Shown: positions 1 to 9,274 of the stretch, piece by piece
Numbering within the stretch: the first letter of the stretch is position 1
Layout of the letters: every line of letters begins with the position of its first letter
Origin: CAYRSS01 sp964426945
Lineage (GTDB): Bacteria; Planctomycetota; Phycisphaerae; UBA1845
NCBI GenBank assembly: GCA_964426945.1
Contig: CAYRSS010000001.1
Span: forward strand, 124,001 to 188,000
Reading direction: 5' to 3'
Length of the DNA stretch: 64,000 nt
Translations under genes and position numbers: made by a program
The notes under the pieces: generated by a model
What the model was told of the DNA's origin: nothing
Seen by the model: the letters and a program-made list of their open reading frames with translations, nothing else
Databases searched by the model: none

Positions 1-136
1 TACCGACGAGACCCTCGACCAGCCCGGTCTGGAGACTCTGAAGCGACAGTTGAAGTCCGAGCTGGATCAGATTCTCGGGGACGACCGGATCGTTAGGGAA
101 GTGCTCGTCGGCGAGCTGATACGGGCTGGCACCTGA
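1..136 (+). CDS. fliL: FliL-like flagellar basal body protein, C-terminal end (partial)
   Basis: Only the last 44 residues lie in the window, in the frame starting at base 2 and ending at TGA 134-136. The segment has an amphipathic helix (LKRQLKSELDQIL) followed by a short strand (VREVLVGELI). This matches the usual FliL ending, where a helix is followed by a strand that finishes the protein. FliL is an inner-membrane protein beside the stator and basal body. The next gene on the strand is fliN. A FliM C-terminus looks different, so I do not read this as FliM. The assignment rests on a short tail plus context, so it is tentative. Confidence 0.5.
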   Translation, partial: TDETLDQPGLETLKRQLKSELDQILGDDRIVREVLVGELIRAGT

Positions 137-309
137 GGGCTGCGGCACCCCGGTTCTCAACACTGATAACGGCGATTTCTGCGGGCGGCGCGAGTCCGGC
201 AAGGGACGCGCCGCTTGTCTGCTGCGCCGGGGCGGATTGACTGGGCTGCCTCTTCCCAGACTGCCGATATCACCGAGACGTTCGGTTTCAGCTTTGCCCG
301 GGAGGTTGA

Positions 310-837
310 GTGTTGCCAGATCAGCAACCCGACGATTCGGATCTTCTTGACGCGGCGAGTCTCGACGAGCTGCTCAAGGCCGCCTCGGCTGAATCAGGCG
401 AGGCCGGGGGTGAGGTTGCGCCCGATGCAGGGGCCGCTGGCGAGGCGGCCTCGACCGAAGGCGACGCGCTGTCGGCCGATTGGGCCGCCGCGCTGGGCGA
501 GGGAGCCGCAGGTCCGGGCCCCGCGCCATCGAAATACGACTTCCCCGATCTGTCGCCCGCGCTGCCGGACGGCGTCGACCCCAACAAGATGTCGATGCTG
601 AGCGACGTCAAGCTCAACGTCCGCATCGAGTTGGGCCGGACGCGGATGCTGGTGGAGGACGTGCTCAAGCTGGGGGAGGGCAGTGTTGTCGAACTCGACA
701 AGCTGGCCGGCGATCCGGTGGATGTGATCGTCAACGGTCGGCTCGTTGCCCGCGGCGAGGTGCTGATTCTCAACGACAACTTCTGCGTTCGCATTTGCGA
801 AGTGCTGGAGAACGACCCCCACCGCGTCGCGGTGTAG
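310..837 (+). CDS. fliN: Flagellar motor switch protein FliN
   Basis: The product is 175 residues. The N-terminal 80 or so residues are Ala/Glu/Gly-rich and probably disordered. The C-terminal 80 form a SpoA (FliN/YscQ) domain, with the typical run of an Arg-rich strand (VRIELGRTRM), a LGEGSVVELDKLAGDPVDV core and a VNGRLVARGEV turn. FliN sits in the cytoplasmic C-ring and takes part in switching and in docking export cargo. The start is GTG 310, preceded by GGGAGG; TTG 313 is an alternative. It is followed by fliO, as in many fli operons. No fliM is seen between the fliL-like tail and fliN. Confidence 0.93.
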   Translation: MLPDQQPDDSDLLDAASLDELLKAASAESGEAGGEVAPDAGAAGEAASTEGDALSADWAAALGEGAAGPGPAPSKYDFPDLSPALPDGVDPNKMSMLSDVKLNVRIELGRTRMLVEDVLKLGEGSVVELDKLAGDPVDVIVNGRLVARGEVLILNDNFCVRICEVLENDPHRVAV

Positions 838-912
838 CTGTTCGAATCGACGCAGGCGGCGGTCCGACGGGCCGCGGCCATGCGTCATGGCGGGCATGGA
901 GGCCCGATTGTC

Positions 913-1749
913 ATGAGGCATCGTCGAGGATGGATCCTCGCGGCGATCGCCGTTCTGGCGCTGCTCGCGCCGCGGCCCGATCGGGGCTGCGCACGCGCCG
1001 ACGCGGCCGATAGTCCCATCAAGTCCAACCAGTCCCTCTCGCTCGAAGAGACACCCGAGAACCACGACGTTTCCGATGGTCAGGTGGATGCGACGGCCAA
1101 CCCGCAGGCTGCGCAGGATGCCGTGCCGACCGAGTCCGCGCGAGGCGGAGTGGCCCGCGATGCCGAACGTCCTGAGGCACCTGCCGGGGATACCGCCGCG
1201 GACCGCCGGATTACCCGTGGGGTCACGGAAAGCGACGTGACGGCTGGTGCGGGCCGCGTGTCCGCCGCACGCGAACCGGGGCGCAGCGGCGGTCTCCTCT
1301 CCCAACTCGGCGGGTTGTGGCCGCTCGTGCTGGTGCTCGTCCTGATCGGTGGTGGCGTGCTGCTCGTTCGCAGGCTGTCGCCGGGGGCAAGGTCTCAAGC
1401 CTCCGGGGTCCTGCGCATCGTCGCGCGGACCATCGTCTCGCCGAAGCAGCACCTCATTCTGATCGAGCTCGGTCGGCGCTACATCCTGGCGGGCGTGTCG
1501 TCCGACCGGATCGAGCCGCTCTGCGTCATCCACGGCGAAGAAGAGGTGGGCGAGCTGGTGGGCCTGCTCCGCGCGGGGGCGGGCCAGCGCGAGTTTGAAA
1601 AGCTCCTGGCGCAGGAGAGCGGCGCGTTCGGCGAGCCTGTCGAGGAGCCCGTCCGGCGAGGCGACTCTGCCGACGCCCTGGGGCGGGCGGGTAAAGAACT
1701 TTCAAACCTGCTGGGCAAGATCCGGCGTATGCAGGGCGCCAAGCCGTAG
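913..1749 (+). CDS. fliO: Flagellar biosynthesis protein FliO
   Basis: The product is 278 residues from ATG 913. This start has GGAGG at 898-902 and leaves a clean signal-like N-terminus (residues 1-29); an in-frame start at 880 would put 11 residues ahead of it. A long Asp/Glu/Ala-rich linker leads to one membrane segment near residues 136-157 (WPLVLVLVLIGGG). A cytoplasmic FliO domain follows, with PKQHLILIELGRRYILAGVS. FliO helps assemble the FliP ring of the export gate. The linker is longer than in enteric FliO. Its place between fliN and fliP supports the call. Confidence 0.85.
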   Translation: MRHRRGWILAAIAVLALLAPRPDRGCARADAADSPIKSNQSLSLEETPENHDVSDGQVDATANPQAAQDAVPTESARGGVARDAERPEAPAGDTAADRRITRGVTESDVTAGAGRVSAAREPGRSGGLLSQLGGLWPLVLVLVLIGGGVLLVRRLSPGARSQASGVLRIVARTIVSPKQHLILIELGRRYILAGVSSDRIEPLCVIHGEEEVGELVGLLRAGAGQREFEKLLAQESGAFGEPVEEPVRRGDSADALGRAGKELSNLLGKIRRMQGAKP

Positions 1750-1802
1750 GGAATCAGCAACCGGACGCGGAGCGTCCGGTCGAAGTGCGCGCGGAGATGC
1801 GC

Positions 1803-2666
1803 ATGATCGCGGGCGGGCATGGAGGCTCGGCGGGACGCTGTCTCGCTCTGACAGCGGCGATCGCACTGATCGCGGCCGCGCCGCTGCGCGCGCAGGTGGC
1901 CGCGCCGGCCGGGATCGCCGAGCCGATATCCGCCGCGGCCGACGCACCGCCGGCCTCACGGATGATCATCCCCGACGTGCGGAGCATCCTTCCGCCGGCG
2001 ACCGATCGCGAAGGAGTCAGCGCAAGCCTGCAGATTCTCGTCCTGATGACCGTCCTGACGCTCGTGCCGTCAGTGCTGGTCATGATGACCTCCTTCCCGC
2101 GGATCATCATCGTGCTGAGCCTGCTGCGACAGGCCGTCGGCACGCAGCAGTTGCCGCCGTCGCAGATCCTGCTCGGCCTGTCGCTGTTCATGACCATGCT
2201 TGTGATGGCGCCGACCTGGGCGCGGATTCAGACTGAGGCGGTGACGCCCTACTTCGACAACCGCATCGGCAACGAAGAGGCGATCAACATCACCTCGGCC
2301 CACCTGAAGGACTTCATGTACCGCCAGATCGAGCGGGCGGGGAACCAGGAAGACATCTACCTCTTCCTTGAGTACGTCGAGCAGCGGGAGATTCCGCCGG
2401 GCGAGTCGTTTGAACTGCGTCAGCTTCCCATGACGGTCGTCATCCCGGCGTTCATGCTCAGCGAGTTGAAGACCGCGTTCATCATGGGATTCCGGATCTA
2501 CCTGCCGTTTCTCGTGATCGACATGGTCATCGCGACCATCCTGATCTCGATGGGCATGATGATGCTGCCGCCGGTGCTGATCTCGCTGCCGTTCAAGATC
2601 CTGCTGTTTGTGCTGGCCGACGGCTGGCGGCTGGTGGTCGAGACGCTGATCTACAGCTTCGTGTAG
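1803..2666 (+). CDS. fliP: Flagellar export gate protein FliP
   Basis: The product is 287 residues from ATG 1803, with GGAG at 1793-1796; GTG 1785 and ATG 1797 are in-frame alternatives. An N-terminal cleavable signal ends near an APLRA motif. The FliP core follows, with its first membrane helix starting near residue 75, then the conserved SFPRIIIVLSLLRQA stretch and PPSQILLGLSLFMT. Two C-terminal membrane helices follow. FliP forms the pentameric core of the type III export channel with FliQ and FliR. The length and the exported signal are normal for the family. Confidence 0.97.
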   Translation: MIAGGHGGSAGRCLALTAAIALIAAAPLRAQVAAPAGIAEPISAAADAPPASRMIIPDVRSILPPATDREGVSASLQILVLMTVLTLVPSVLVMMTSFPRIIIVLSLLRQAVGTQQLPPSQILLGLSLFMTMLVMAPTWARIQTEAVTPYFDNRIGNEEAINITSAHLKDFMYRQIERAGNQEDIYLFLEYVEQREIPPGESFELRQLPMTVVIPAFMLSELKTAFIMGFRIYLPFLVIDMVIATILISMGMMMLPPVLISLPFKILLFVLADGWRLVVETLIYSFV

Positions 2667-2714
2667 GCGTGCCTCCCGGCGCCGCTGGTCGGCCGGGATG
2701 TGAGGGATCGGGCG

Positions 2715-2975
2715 ATGGAACTGAACGAAGCGCTGCAGATGGGTCGCGACGCCTTCTGGATGGCGCTGTCGACCTCCGGCCCGATTCTGGTCATCGGGCT
2801 GGCCGTCGGCCTGCTGATCTCGCTGGTGCAGGCGGTTACGCAACTGCAGGAGCAGACGTTGACGTTCGTGCCGAAGATCCTCGCGATGGTCGTCGCGGCG
2901 GCGATCTTCATCCCGTGGATCGCGAACCGGATGGTGTCGTACACCCAGGACATGCTCTCGGCGCCGCCCTGGTAG
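2715..2975 (+). CDS. fliQ: Flagellar export gate protein FliQ
   Basis: The product is 86 residues from ATG 2715, preceded by GAGGGA; an in-frame GTG at 2700 would add five residues. It has two membrane hairpin helices, roughly residues 16-38 and 51-72, around the conserved LVQAVTQLQEQTLTFVPKI segment that is diagnostic for FliQ. It assembles around FliP in the export gate. The length fits the family (about 89 residues). Confidence 0.96.
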   Translation: MELNEALQMGRDAFWMALSTSGPILVIGLAVGLLISLVQAVTQLQEQTLTFVPKILAMVVAAAIFIPWIANRMVSYTQDMLSAPPW

Positions 2976-3037
2976 GCGGATGGCCGCACGGTGAGGCGAG
3001 CGCTGGCGCGTGCCGCGCAGCTTGTCGAGGATGACAC

Positions 3038-3814
3038 TTGCCCCTGTTTGGTGTCGACATCTTCATGGCCCTGCCGGTCTTCGCCCTGGTGCTGTTCCGC
3101 ATCGTGGGGCTGCTGATGACGGCGCCCCTGGTCGGCAGCGAAATGATGCCGATCCGCGTCCGCGCGGCGCTGGCCATGACGTTGGCCCTGGTTGTCTTCC
3201 CGCTCGTGGCCCCGCAGGCGCCGGCGGATCTGTCGCTGACCACGGTCGTCGTCGGGGGCGTTCGGGAGCTGATCATCGGGGCGGTCTGCGGACTGGCGGT
3301 GTCGATCCTGCTGATGGCGGCGGAGGTCGCGGGCACGCTGGTGGGTCAGCAGGCGGGCATCGGTCTTGGCCAGGTGTTCGACCCGGCGATGGGCGGCGAG
3401 GTTTCGATCATGGGGCAGGTGTTCAGCATCGTGCTGGTCACCAGCTTCCTGATCGTGGGCGGACACCGGGCGATGATCGCGGGGCTGCTCGACTCGTACC
3501 AGGCGACGCCCCTGATGGCGGGCGTGTTCGACCAGTCCGCCGTGGAGCTGCTGGTCGAGATGCTGGGCGCATCGTTTCTGCTGGCGATTCGGGTGGCGGG
3601 GCCGGCGCTGACGGCGATGTTTCTGACCATGGTCGCGCTGAGCTTCCTCTCGCGGACCATGCCGCAGCTCAACATCCTGTCAGTCGGCTTCCAGGTGCAG
3701 ACGATGGTGGCGATGGGCGTGATGGGCCTCGCCGTGCTCGCGATGCAGGAACTGCTCGTCGGCGGTGTCTGGCAGGGGCTGGACACGACGCGCGAGTGGC
3801 TGGGGGTCTCCTGA
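3038..3814 (+). CDS. fliR: Flagellar export gate protein FliR
   Basis: The product is 258 residues with about six membrane helices. It starts at TTG 3038 with GAGG at 3027-3030. The family signature is seen in FRIVGLLMTAPLVGSEMMP near residue 21 and in GQVFDPAMGG near the middle. FliR caps the FliP/FliQ assembly and contacts FlhB. It is followed by flhB after 14 bases, so the two are translated from one message. Confidence 0.95.
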   Translation: MPLFGVDIFMALPVFALVLFRIVGLLMTAPLVGSEMMPIRVRAALAMTLALVVFPLVAPQAPADLSLTTVVVGGVRELIIGAVCGLAVSILLMAAEVAGTLVGQQAGIGLGQVFDPAMGGEVSIMGQVFSIVLVTSFLIVGGHRAMIAGLLDSYQATPLMAGVFDQSAVELLVEMLGASFLLAIRVAGPALTAMFLTMVALSFLSRTMPQLNILSVGFQVQTMVAMGVMGLAVLAMQELLVGGVWQGLDTTREWLGVS

Positions 3815-3828
3815 ACGGGAAATGCTGA

Positions 3829-4890
3829 GTGCCTGCCGACGCCGGAGAAAGGACGGAAGCCCCCACCCCTCGACGCCGCACCGAGGCGCGCGAGCGGGGG
3901 CAGGTTGCGCGAAGCCAGGACATCCCCAGCGCCGTGATGGTGTTCACGGGGTTCCTCGCGCTGGAGCTGCTGGGGCCGCAGCTCTGGTTTCGGCTCGTGG
4001 CGATGACCCGCAGCGCGCTGGGGGACGAGGCCGCGCTGGACGGAACGGATCTGGCGCAGTTCGCGATGACCGGCAGTATCGAGATGCTGAAGGTCATCCT
4101 GCCGATCATGCTGCTCGTCGTGCTGGCGGGGATCGGCTCGTTGTTTCTCCAGGTGGGCTGGCTGCTCACCTGGCAGCCGGTCAAGCCGAGCCTGGACCGG
4201 CTCAATCCGGTGTCGGGGGCGAAGCGGCTGTTCTCGGCGCGGTCGGCCATGCTGGCGGCGACGAACTTCGCGAAGCTGCTGCTGGTGGCTGCCGTGGCGT
4301 ACATGACGCTCAGTGCGGCCGGGGCGGAGATTGTGCACGCGTTTCTGCTGGGCGGGTCCGACGTGTTTGCGCTCGCGGCGACGCTGGTCTCGCGGCTGGC
4401 GTTCCGGCTATCGGCCGTGCTGCTGATCCTGGCGCTGCTCGACTACGCGTACCAGCGCTACCGCCATGAGCGGGACCTGCGGATGACCAAGGAGGAAGTG
4501 AAAGACGAGATGCGCAGCATGGAGGGCGATCCGGTCATCAAGCGTCGCCGTCGCGAGGTGCAGATGCGCCTGGCGATGCAGCGGCTCAAGAAAGACATGG
4601 CCCAGGCGGATGTCGTGGTGACCAATCCGACCCACCTGGCCATCGCCCTGCAGTATGACCCCGCGGTGATGAGCGCGCCGAAGGTCATCGCCAAAGGCGC
4701 CGATTACATGGCCCTGCGGATCCGGCGGCTGGCGATCGAGTACGGGGTGCCGGTGGTCGAGCGCAAGGCGCTGGCCCGGATGATGTACGACGCGGTCGAG
4801 GTGGGGCAGGCGATTCCGGAGCGCTTCTACCAGGCGATCGCGGAGATCCTGGCTTACGTGTACGAGTTGACCGGCCGGCGCGTGGCCTGA
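3829..4890 (+). CDS. flhB: Flagellar export switch protein FlhB
   Basis: The product is 353 residues from GTG 3829. The N-terminus has the usual E-x-T-EAPT-P-RR-EAR-GQVARS pattern. Four membrane helices follow, then a cytoplasmic domain holding the autocleavage motif NPTH at residues 266-269, within VVTNPTHLAIAL. Cleavage between N and P switches export specificity from hook to filament substrates. All key residues are present and the length is normal. It lies between fliR and flhA. Confidence 0.97.
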   Translation: MPADAGERTEAPTPRRRTEARERGQVARSQDIPSAVMVFTGFLALELLGPQLWFRLVAMTRSALGDEAALDGTDLAQFAMTGSIEMLKVILPIMLLVVLAGIGSLFLQVGWLLTWQPVKPSLDRLNPVSGAKRLFSARSAMLAATNFAKLLLVAAVAYMTLSAAGAEIVHAFLLGGSDVFALAATLVSRLAFRLSAVLLILALLDYAYQRYRHERDLRMTKEEVKDEMRSMEGDPVIKRRRREVQMRLAMQRLKKDMAQADVVVTNPTHLAIALQYDPAVMSAPKVIAKGADYMALRIRRLAIEYGVPVVERKALARMMYDAVEVGQAIPERFYQAIAEILAYVYELTGRRVA

Positions 4891-4929
4891 TCACGCGCCC
4901 GGCGTTGAGCCTCAGTGGGAGACTGTTTC

Positions 4930-7011
4930 GTGGCGGTGGCGTCGCTGGCGAGAATCAAGATACCCGAGCGGATCACGCGGAACATCGGCGCGCTGCTGCC
5001 GATGTTCACGATGGCCCTGCTGCTGGTTATTCTCGTCCCGCTGCCGACCAGCGTGATGGACATGCTCCTGCTGGCGAATCTCGCGCTGGCAGGCATCGTC
5101 CTGATGAGCGTGATGTACATTGAGGGGCCGCTGGAGTTTTCGTCGTTCCCCTCGCTGCTGCTGGGTACAACGCTCTTCCGGCTGGTCCTCAACACGGCGA
5201 CTACGCGGCTCATCCTCACCGACGGAGACGCGGGTCACGTCGTGCTTACGTTCGGCCGATTTGTCGCCAGCGGTTCGCTCGCAGTGGCGGTGATCATCTT
5301 CGTGATCATCGTCATCATCCAGTTCGTGGTCATCACCAAGGGCGCCACGCGCATCGCGGAAGTGGCAGCCCGGTTCACCCTCGACGGGATGCCCGGCAAG
5401 CAGATGGCCGTGGATGCCGATCTCAATGCGGGGATCATTACCGAAGACGAAGCCAAGCGCCGCCGCGAGCAGATCACGCGCGAAGCAGACTTCTACGGGG
5501 CCATGGACGGCGCCAGCAAGTTCGTCCGCGGCGATGCCATTGCCGGCGTGATCATCACGATCGTCAATATTCTAGGCGGAATCTACGTCGGCCTGGCGAA
5601 CGAGGGGCTCGGCCTTCAGGAGACGCTGACCAAGTACACGATCCTCACCATCGGCGACGGCCTCGTGTCGCAGATTCCCGCGTTCGTCGTCTCGGTGGCC
5701 GCGGCGATGATCGTGACACGGTCTGCCGAGAAGAAGCCGCTGGGCAACGAACTGGTTGCGCAGCTCACCAGCCAGCCCGTGGCGCTCGCGATGACGGCCG
5801 GGTTTCTCGGCGTGCTCGCGCTGACGCCGCTCCCCAAGTTTCCGCTTTTCATGCTCGCGGCGTCGTGCGTCGGCATCGCCACGCTGCTCAAGTCGGCCCG
5901 GCTCCAGCGGGCAGCGGCATCCACCGCCCAGGCGAAGGACAAGGCGGCCGAGCCGCCGCCGATCGAGAAGTTCCTGCAGCCCGACACCATGGAGCTCGAC
6001 GTGGGCTACGGCCTGATCAAGCTGGCCGACCGCAAGCAGGGCGGTGACCTGCTCGATCGCATTACCAACATGCGCCGGCAGATCGCGCAGGAACTCGGGC
6101 TGATCGTCCCGCCCATCCGCATCCGCGACGACATCACGCTGCCGCCCAATGAATTCGCCGTGAAACTCAAGGGGATGGAGATCGGGCGGGGGGAAGTGCT
6201 GCCCGACCACCTGCTCGCCATCGATTCGGGCACGGTCAGCGAGCGCGTCGGCGGTATGGAGACCAGGGAGCCGGCGTTCGGGCTGCCCGCGGTCTGGATC
6301 GCCCCGGAACAGCGCCACGACGCTCAGCACCGCAACTACACGGTGGTCGAGTGTTCCAGCGTCATCAGCACCTACCTCACCGAGCTGATCAAGCAGTACG
6401 CCGACGACCTGCTGACGCGTCAGCAGGTGGGTCGCCTCCTGGACAATCTCAAGGAGCGGTCCCCGAAGCTGATCGAGGAGCTGTTCCCCAACGTGCTCAA
6501 GCCGGGAGACGTGCAGCGCGTGCTCCAGGGGCTGCTGCGCGAGCGCGTGCCGATCGGCGACCTCGAAACCATCCTCGAAACGATGGGCACGTGGGCGGCG
6601 CGGACGAAGGACCCCGACATCCTCGTCGAGTACGCCCGCAACGCGCTGGCGCGAACGCTCTGTCACCAGAGCAAGGCGGACGACGGCCGCATTCACTGCG
6701 TGACGCTCGATCCGTCGATCGAGGAGGTTATTTCGCGAAGTGTCGAACGCTCCGACCAGGGCGCCGTCCTGACTATGCCACCCGCGCTTCAGCGGCGCAT
6801 CGTCGCGGCGCTGCGCGGGGAACTGGAGCGGGCCACACCGGCGGCGAAGGGGCGCCTGCCGGTCGTGCTCGTGCCGCCCCAGATCCGGATGTGGGTGCGG
6901 CGGCTGATTGAAAGCGTCCTGCCGCAGGCGACGGTGCTGTCCTACAACGAAGTTGTCCGTGGATTCGAAGTGGAATCTCATGGCATGGTGGTGATGAAGG
7001 ATGAAGCTTAA
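4930..7011 (+). CDS. flhA: Flagellar export gate protein FlhA
   Basis: The product is 693 residues from GTG 4930, which has GGGAG eight bases upstream; GTG 4915 is an alternative that adds five residues. About eight membrane helices occupy the first half. The FHIPEP-type cytoplasmic loop is recognisable (VAARFTLDGMPGKQMAVDAD), followed by a large C-terminal cytoplasmic domain that docks chaperone-cargo complexes. The stop overlaps the flhF start by 11 bases, suggesting coupled translation. The length is typical of FlhA. Confidence 0.97.
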   Translation: MAVASLARIKIPERITRNIGALLPMFTMALLLVILVPLPTSVMDMLLLANLALAGIVLMSVMYIEGPLEFSSFPSLLLGTTLFRLVLNTATTRLILTDGDAGHVVLTFGRFVASGSLAVAVIIFVIIVIIQFVVITKGATRIAEVAARFTLDGMPGKQMAVDADLNAGIITEDEAKRRREQITREADFYGAMDGASKFVRGDAIAGVIITIVNILGGIYVGLANEGLGLQETLTKYTILTIGDGLVSQIPAFVVSVAAAMIVTRSAEKKPLGNELVAQLTSQPVALAMTAGFLGVLALTPLPKFPLFMLAASCVGIATLLKSARLQRAAASTAQAKDKAAEPPPIEKFLQPDTMELDVGYGLIKLADRKQGGDLLDRITNMRRQIAQELGLIVPPIRIRDDITLPPNEFAVKLKGMEIGRGEVLPDHLLAIDSGTVSERVGGMETREPAFGLPAVWIAPEQRHDAQHRNYTVVECSSVISTYLTELIKQYADDLLTRQQVGRLLDNLKERSPKLIEELFPNVLKPGDVQRVLQGLLRERVPIGDLETILETMGTWAARTKDPDILVEYARNALARTLCHQSKADDGRIHCVTLDPSIEEVISRSVERSDQGAVLTMPPALQRRIVAALRGELERATPAAKGRLPVVLVPPQIRMWVRRLIESVLPQATVLSYNEVVRGFEVESHGMVVMKDEA

Positions 7012-8233
7012 GACCTATCAGGGAAAGTCGATGGCCGATGCGCTCGGCCAGGTGAAACGTCACCTCGGTCGCGACGCGGTGATCCTCAGCACGCGGACGT
7101 TCAGCCGGGGCGGCGTGTTCGGCCTGGGGGCGCGAAACGTGGTCGAGGTGACCGCGGTCCGCGACCTGGCCGACCTGCCGCCGGCTATGCGCCGCGGGCG
7201 CAGCCCCGTCGGCCAGCCGGCAGGGGGGGGCGGTGCGGCAGCCCGCGAGGAGCCCGCGCGGACGAAGGCCGCGGCGCCGGCCACGGTCTCAGCGCCCCCG
7301 GCGCGCGGCACGGCCCCGGTGGATGCGCTGCTGGCCGAGATCGGCTCGCTCAAGCACCTGGTGAGTAACCTGGTGGAAGAAACGCGCCGCAGCCGCAGCA
7401 CGACGTCGATGCCCGGCTCGCTCTACGACACCTATTCCGGGCTGATCACGGGCGAGGTGGCCGAATGCGTTGCGCAGCGGCTGATCGACTCGGTCCGCAG
7501 TGACCTGACCGAGCGCGAATTGCAGGACCCGGTCCGGGTCCGCGGTCGGCTGGCAGACGCGCTCAAGAACATGCTGCCCACCTCGGGCCCGATCCAACTC
7601 GCCCGGCCGGGGGAGCCAACGGTGATCGCACTGGTCGGCCCGACCGGCGTGGGCAAGACCACGACGGTCGCCAAGCTGGCAGCCAACTTCTGTCTGCGCG
7701 AGAACAAGCGCGTCGGCCTGATCACCATCGACACCTACCGGATAGCCGCGGTTGAGCAACTTCGGACCTATGCACAGATCATCGACGTGCCGCTTGACAT
7801 CGTCGTCTCGCCGGCCCAGCTGCGCGAAGCGGTAGGGCGCATGTCGGGTTGTGACGTGATCCTGATCGACACCGCCGGGCGCAGTCAGCGCGACGCCATC
7901 AAGATCCGCGAACTGCGCAGCTACTTCGAGGCCGTAACGCCCCACGAGACGCACCTCGTGCTGTCGAGCACATGCGGAGCGACGGTGCTGATGGAGGCGA
8001 TCGAGCGGTTCCGCGGGGTAGGCGTCGATCGCGTCATTTTCACGAAGCTGGACGAGGCCATCGGCTTCGGCGTGATCCTCACGTGTTTGCAGAAGGCCAA
8101 CGCGAGGCTCTCGTACCTCACGACCGGGCAGGACGTCCCTGACGACATCGAGGTCGGAGAACCCGGGCGACTGGCGGAACTGATTCTCTGCTCGCTCCAG
8201 ACGGAGCAGCCTGCGGCGGCCACCGAGGGCTGA
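7001..8233 (+). CDS. flhF: SRP-type GTPase FlhF, flagellar placement
   Basis: The product is 410 residues. The N-terminus has the family's Lys-rich start and ALGQVKRHLGRDAVIL motif. A Pro/Ala-rich linker follows, then the SRP-type NG domain. The P-loop GPTGVGKTT is near residue 212, DTYRIAAVEQL follows, and the G3 motif DTAGR is near residue 290. FlhF marks the site and number of flagella and works with FlhG. It overlaps flhA by 11 bases and is followed by flhG after 18 bases. Confidence 0.96.
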   Translation: MKLKTYQGKSMADALGQVKRHLGRDAVILSTRTFSRGGVFGLGARNVVEVTAVRDLADLPPAMRRGRSPVGQPAGGGGAAAREEPARTKAAAPATVSAPPARGTAPVDALLAEIGSLKHLVSNLVEETRRSRSTTSMPGSLYDTYSGLITGEVAECVAQRLIDSVRSDLTERELQDPVRVRGRLADALKNMLPTSGPIQLARPGEPTVIALVGPTGVGKTTTVAKLAANFCLRENKRVGLITIDTYRIAAVEQLRTYAQIIDVPLDIVVSPAQLREAVGRMSGCDVILIDTAGRSQRDAIKIRELRSYFEAVTPHETHLVLSSTCGATVLMEAIERFRGVGVDRVIFTKLDEAIGFGVILTCLQKANARLSYLTTGQDVPDDIEVGEPGRLAELILCSLQTEQPAAATEG

Positions 8234-8251
8234 TCCGGCAACGAGGCGGCC

Positions 8252-9121
8252 ATGGTGGAACGAACCAGCGCATCCCCGAAAGACCAGGCAACGCGCCTGC
8301 GCGAGCTGGTCCGCGGTCCCGCCCGTTCGACCCGGGTGCTGGCCGTGGCCAGCGGCAAGGGCGGCGTGGGCAAGACCAACCTGGCGGTTAACCTGTCGGT
8401 GTGCCTGGCCGCCCGGGGGCTGCGGACCACCCTCGTCGATCTCGACATGGGACTGGCCAACGCCGACCTCCTGCTGAACCTCCGGTCGAAGTACACGATC
8501 TCCCACGTGCTGCGAGGCCAGCGAACGCTGGACGAAGTGGCGATCACCGGCCCTGGGGGTTTGCGGTTCATACCCGGTGGATCGGGTGTGCCCGAACTGG
8601 CGAACCTGTCGGAGTTCGAGCGGCAGAACCTGCTCGGGCGCCTGGAGGGGCTCACCGCCAATACTGATATGCTGGTGCTCGACTGCGGCGCGGGCATCTC
8701 CCGCAACGTTGTCAGCTTCGCCGCAGCGGCCGACCGGACGATCGTGGTGACCACGCCCCAGCCGACAGCACTGACAGACGCGTACGCGCTGATCAAGACA
8801 CTGCACCGCGAGAGTTGCCGGTGCGGCATCTCGGTCCTGGTGAACATGTCAGACAACCGGAACGAGGCGCGGGCCGCTTATCGGCGGATCGCCTCGGTGG
8901 CTGAAAGATTTCTGAATTATTCCGTTGCAGACGGCGGGTACATGTTGCATGATACGTCCGTGGAGCTGGCCGTTCAGCAGCGAACACCTTTCGTCGTTCG
9001 CTACCCGACTTCGAACGCCAGCGTCTGCGTGTCCGCCTTGGCCGACGAGTTCGCTTCGATCCGAAGTGTCTCGGAAAACCGGGTCGGATTTCTCCGGCGG
9101 GTGGTGGGCCTGTTTGCCTAG
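8252..9121 (+). CDS. flhG: MinD/ParA-type ATPase FlhG (FleN), flagellar number regulator
   Basis: The product is 289 residues. The deviant Walker A motif GKGGVGKT is near residues 35-42. DLDMGLANADLLL and a Walker B-like LVLDCGAGIS segment follow, typical of the MinD/FlhG group. FlhG controls flagellar number by stimulating the FlhF GTPase and, in some bacteria, by inhibiting a master regulator. No C-terminal amphipathic membrane helix is obvious beyond the last 15 residues. It directly follows flhF, the usual partner. Confidence 0.93.
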   Translation: MVERTSASPKDQATRLRELVRGPARSTRVLAVASGKGGVGKTNLAVNLSVCLAARGLRTTLVDLDMGLANADLLLNLRSKYTISHVLRGQRTLDEVAITGPGGLRFIPGGSGVPELANLSEFERQNLLGRLEGLTANTDMLVLDCGAGISRNVVSFAAAADRTIVVTTPQPTALTDAYALIKTLHRESCRCGISVLVNMSDNRNEARAAYRRIASVAERFLNYSVADGGYMLHDTSVELAVQQRTPFVVRYPTSNASVCVSALADEFASIRSVSENRVGFLRRVVGLFA

Positions 9122-9274
9122 GGCCCGCCGCGTTGTCGGCCGCGGTGCACAGGGACGTGTGCTCGGCCGGGCCCGACTTGGGGTGTGTTTCGGCGGGCTG
9201 CTCGCTTTGGCGGGTAGCCCCGGCCGGGGCGCCCGCGGGGCGGGGATGTGAAAGTCGACAGGGAGGTTGTCGCC

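Noticed and set aside
394..1533. Open frame of 379 residues on the - strand
   Set aside because: It covers fliN and fliO, which are well supported on the + strand.
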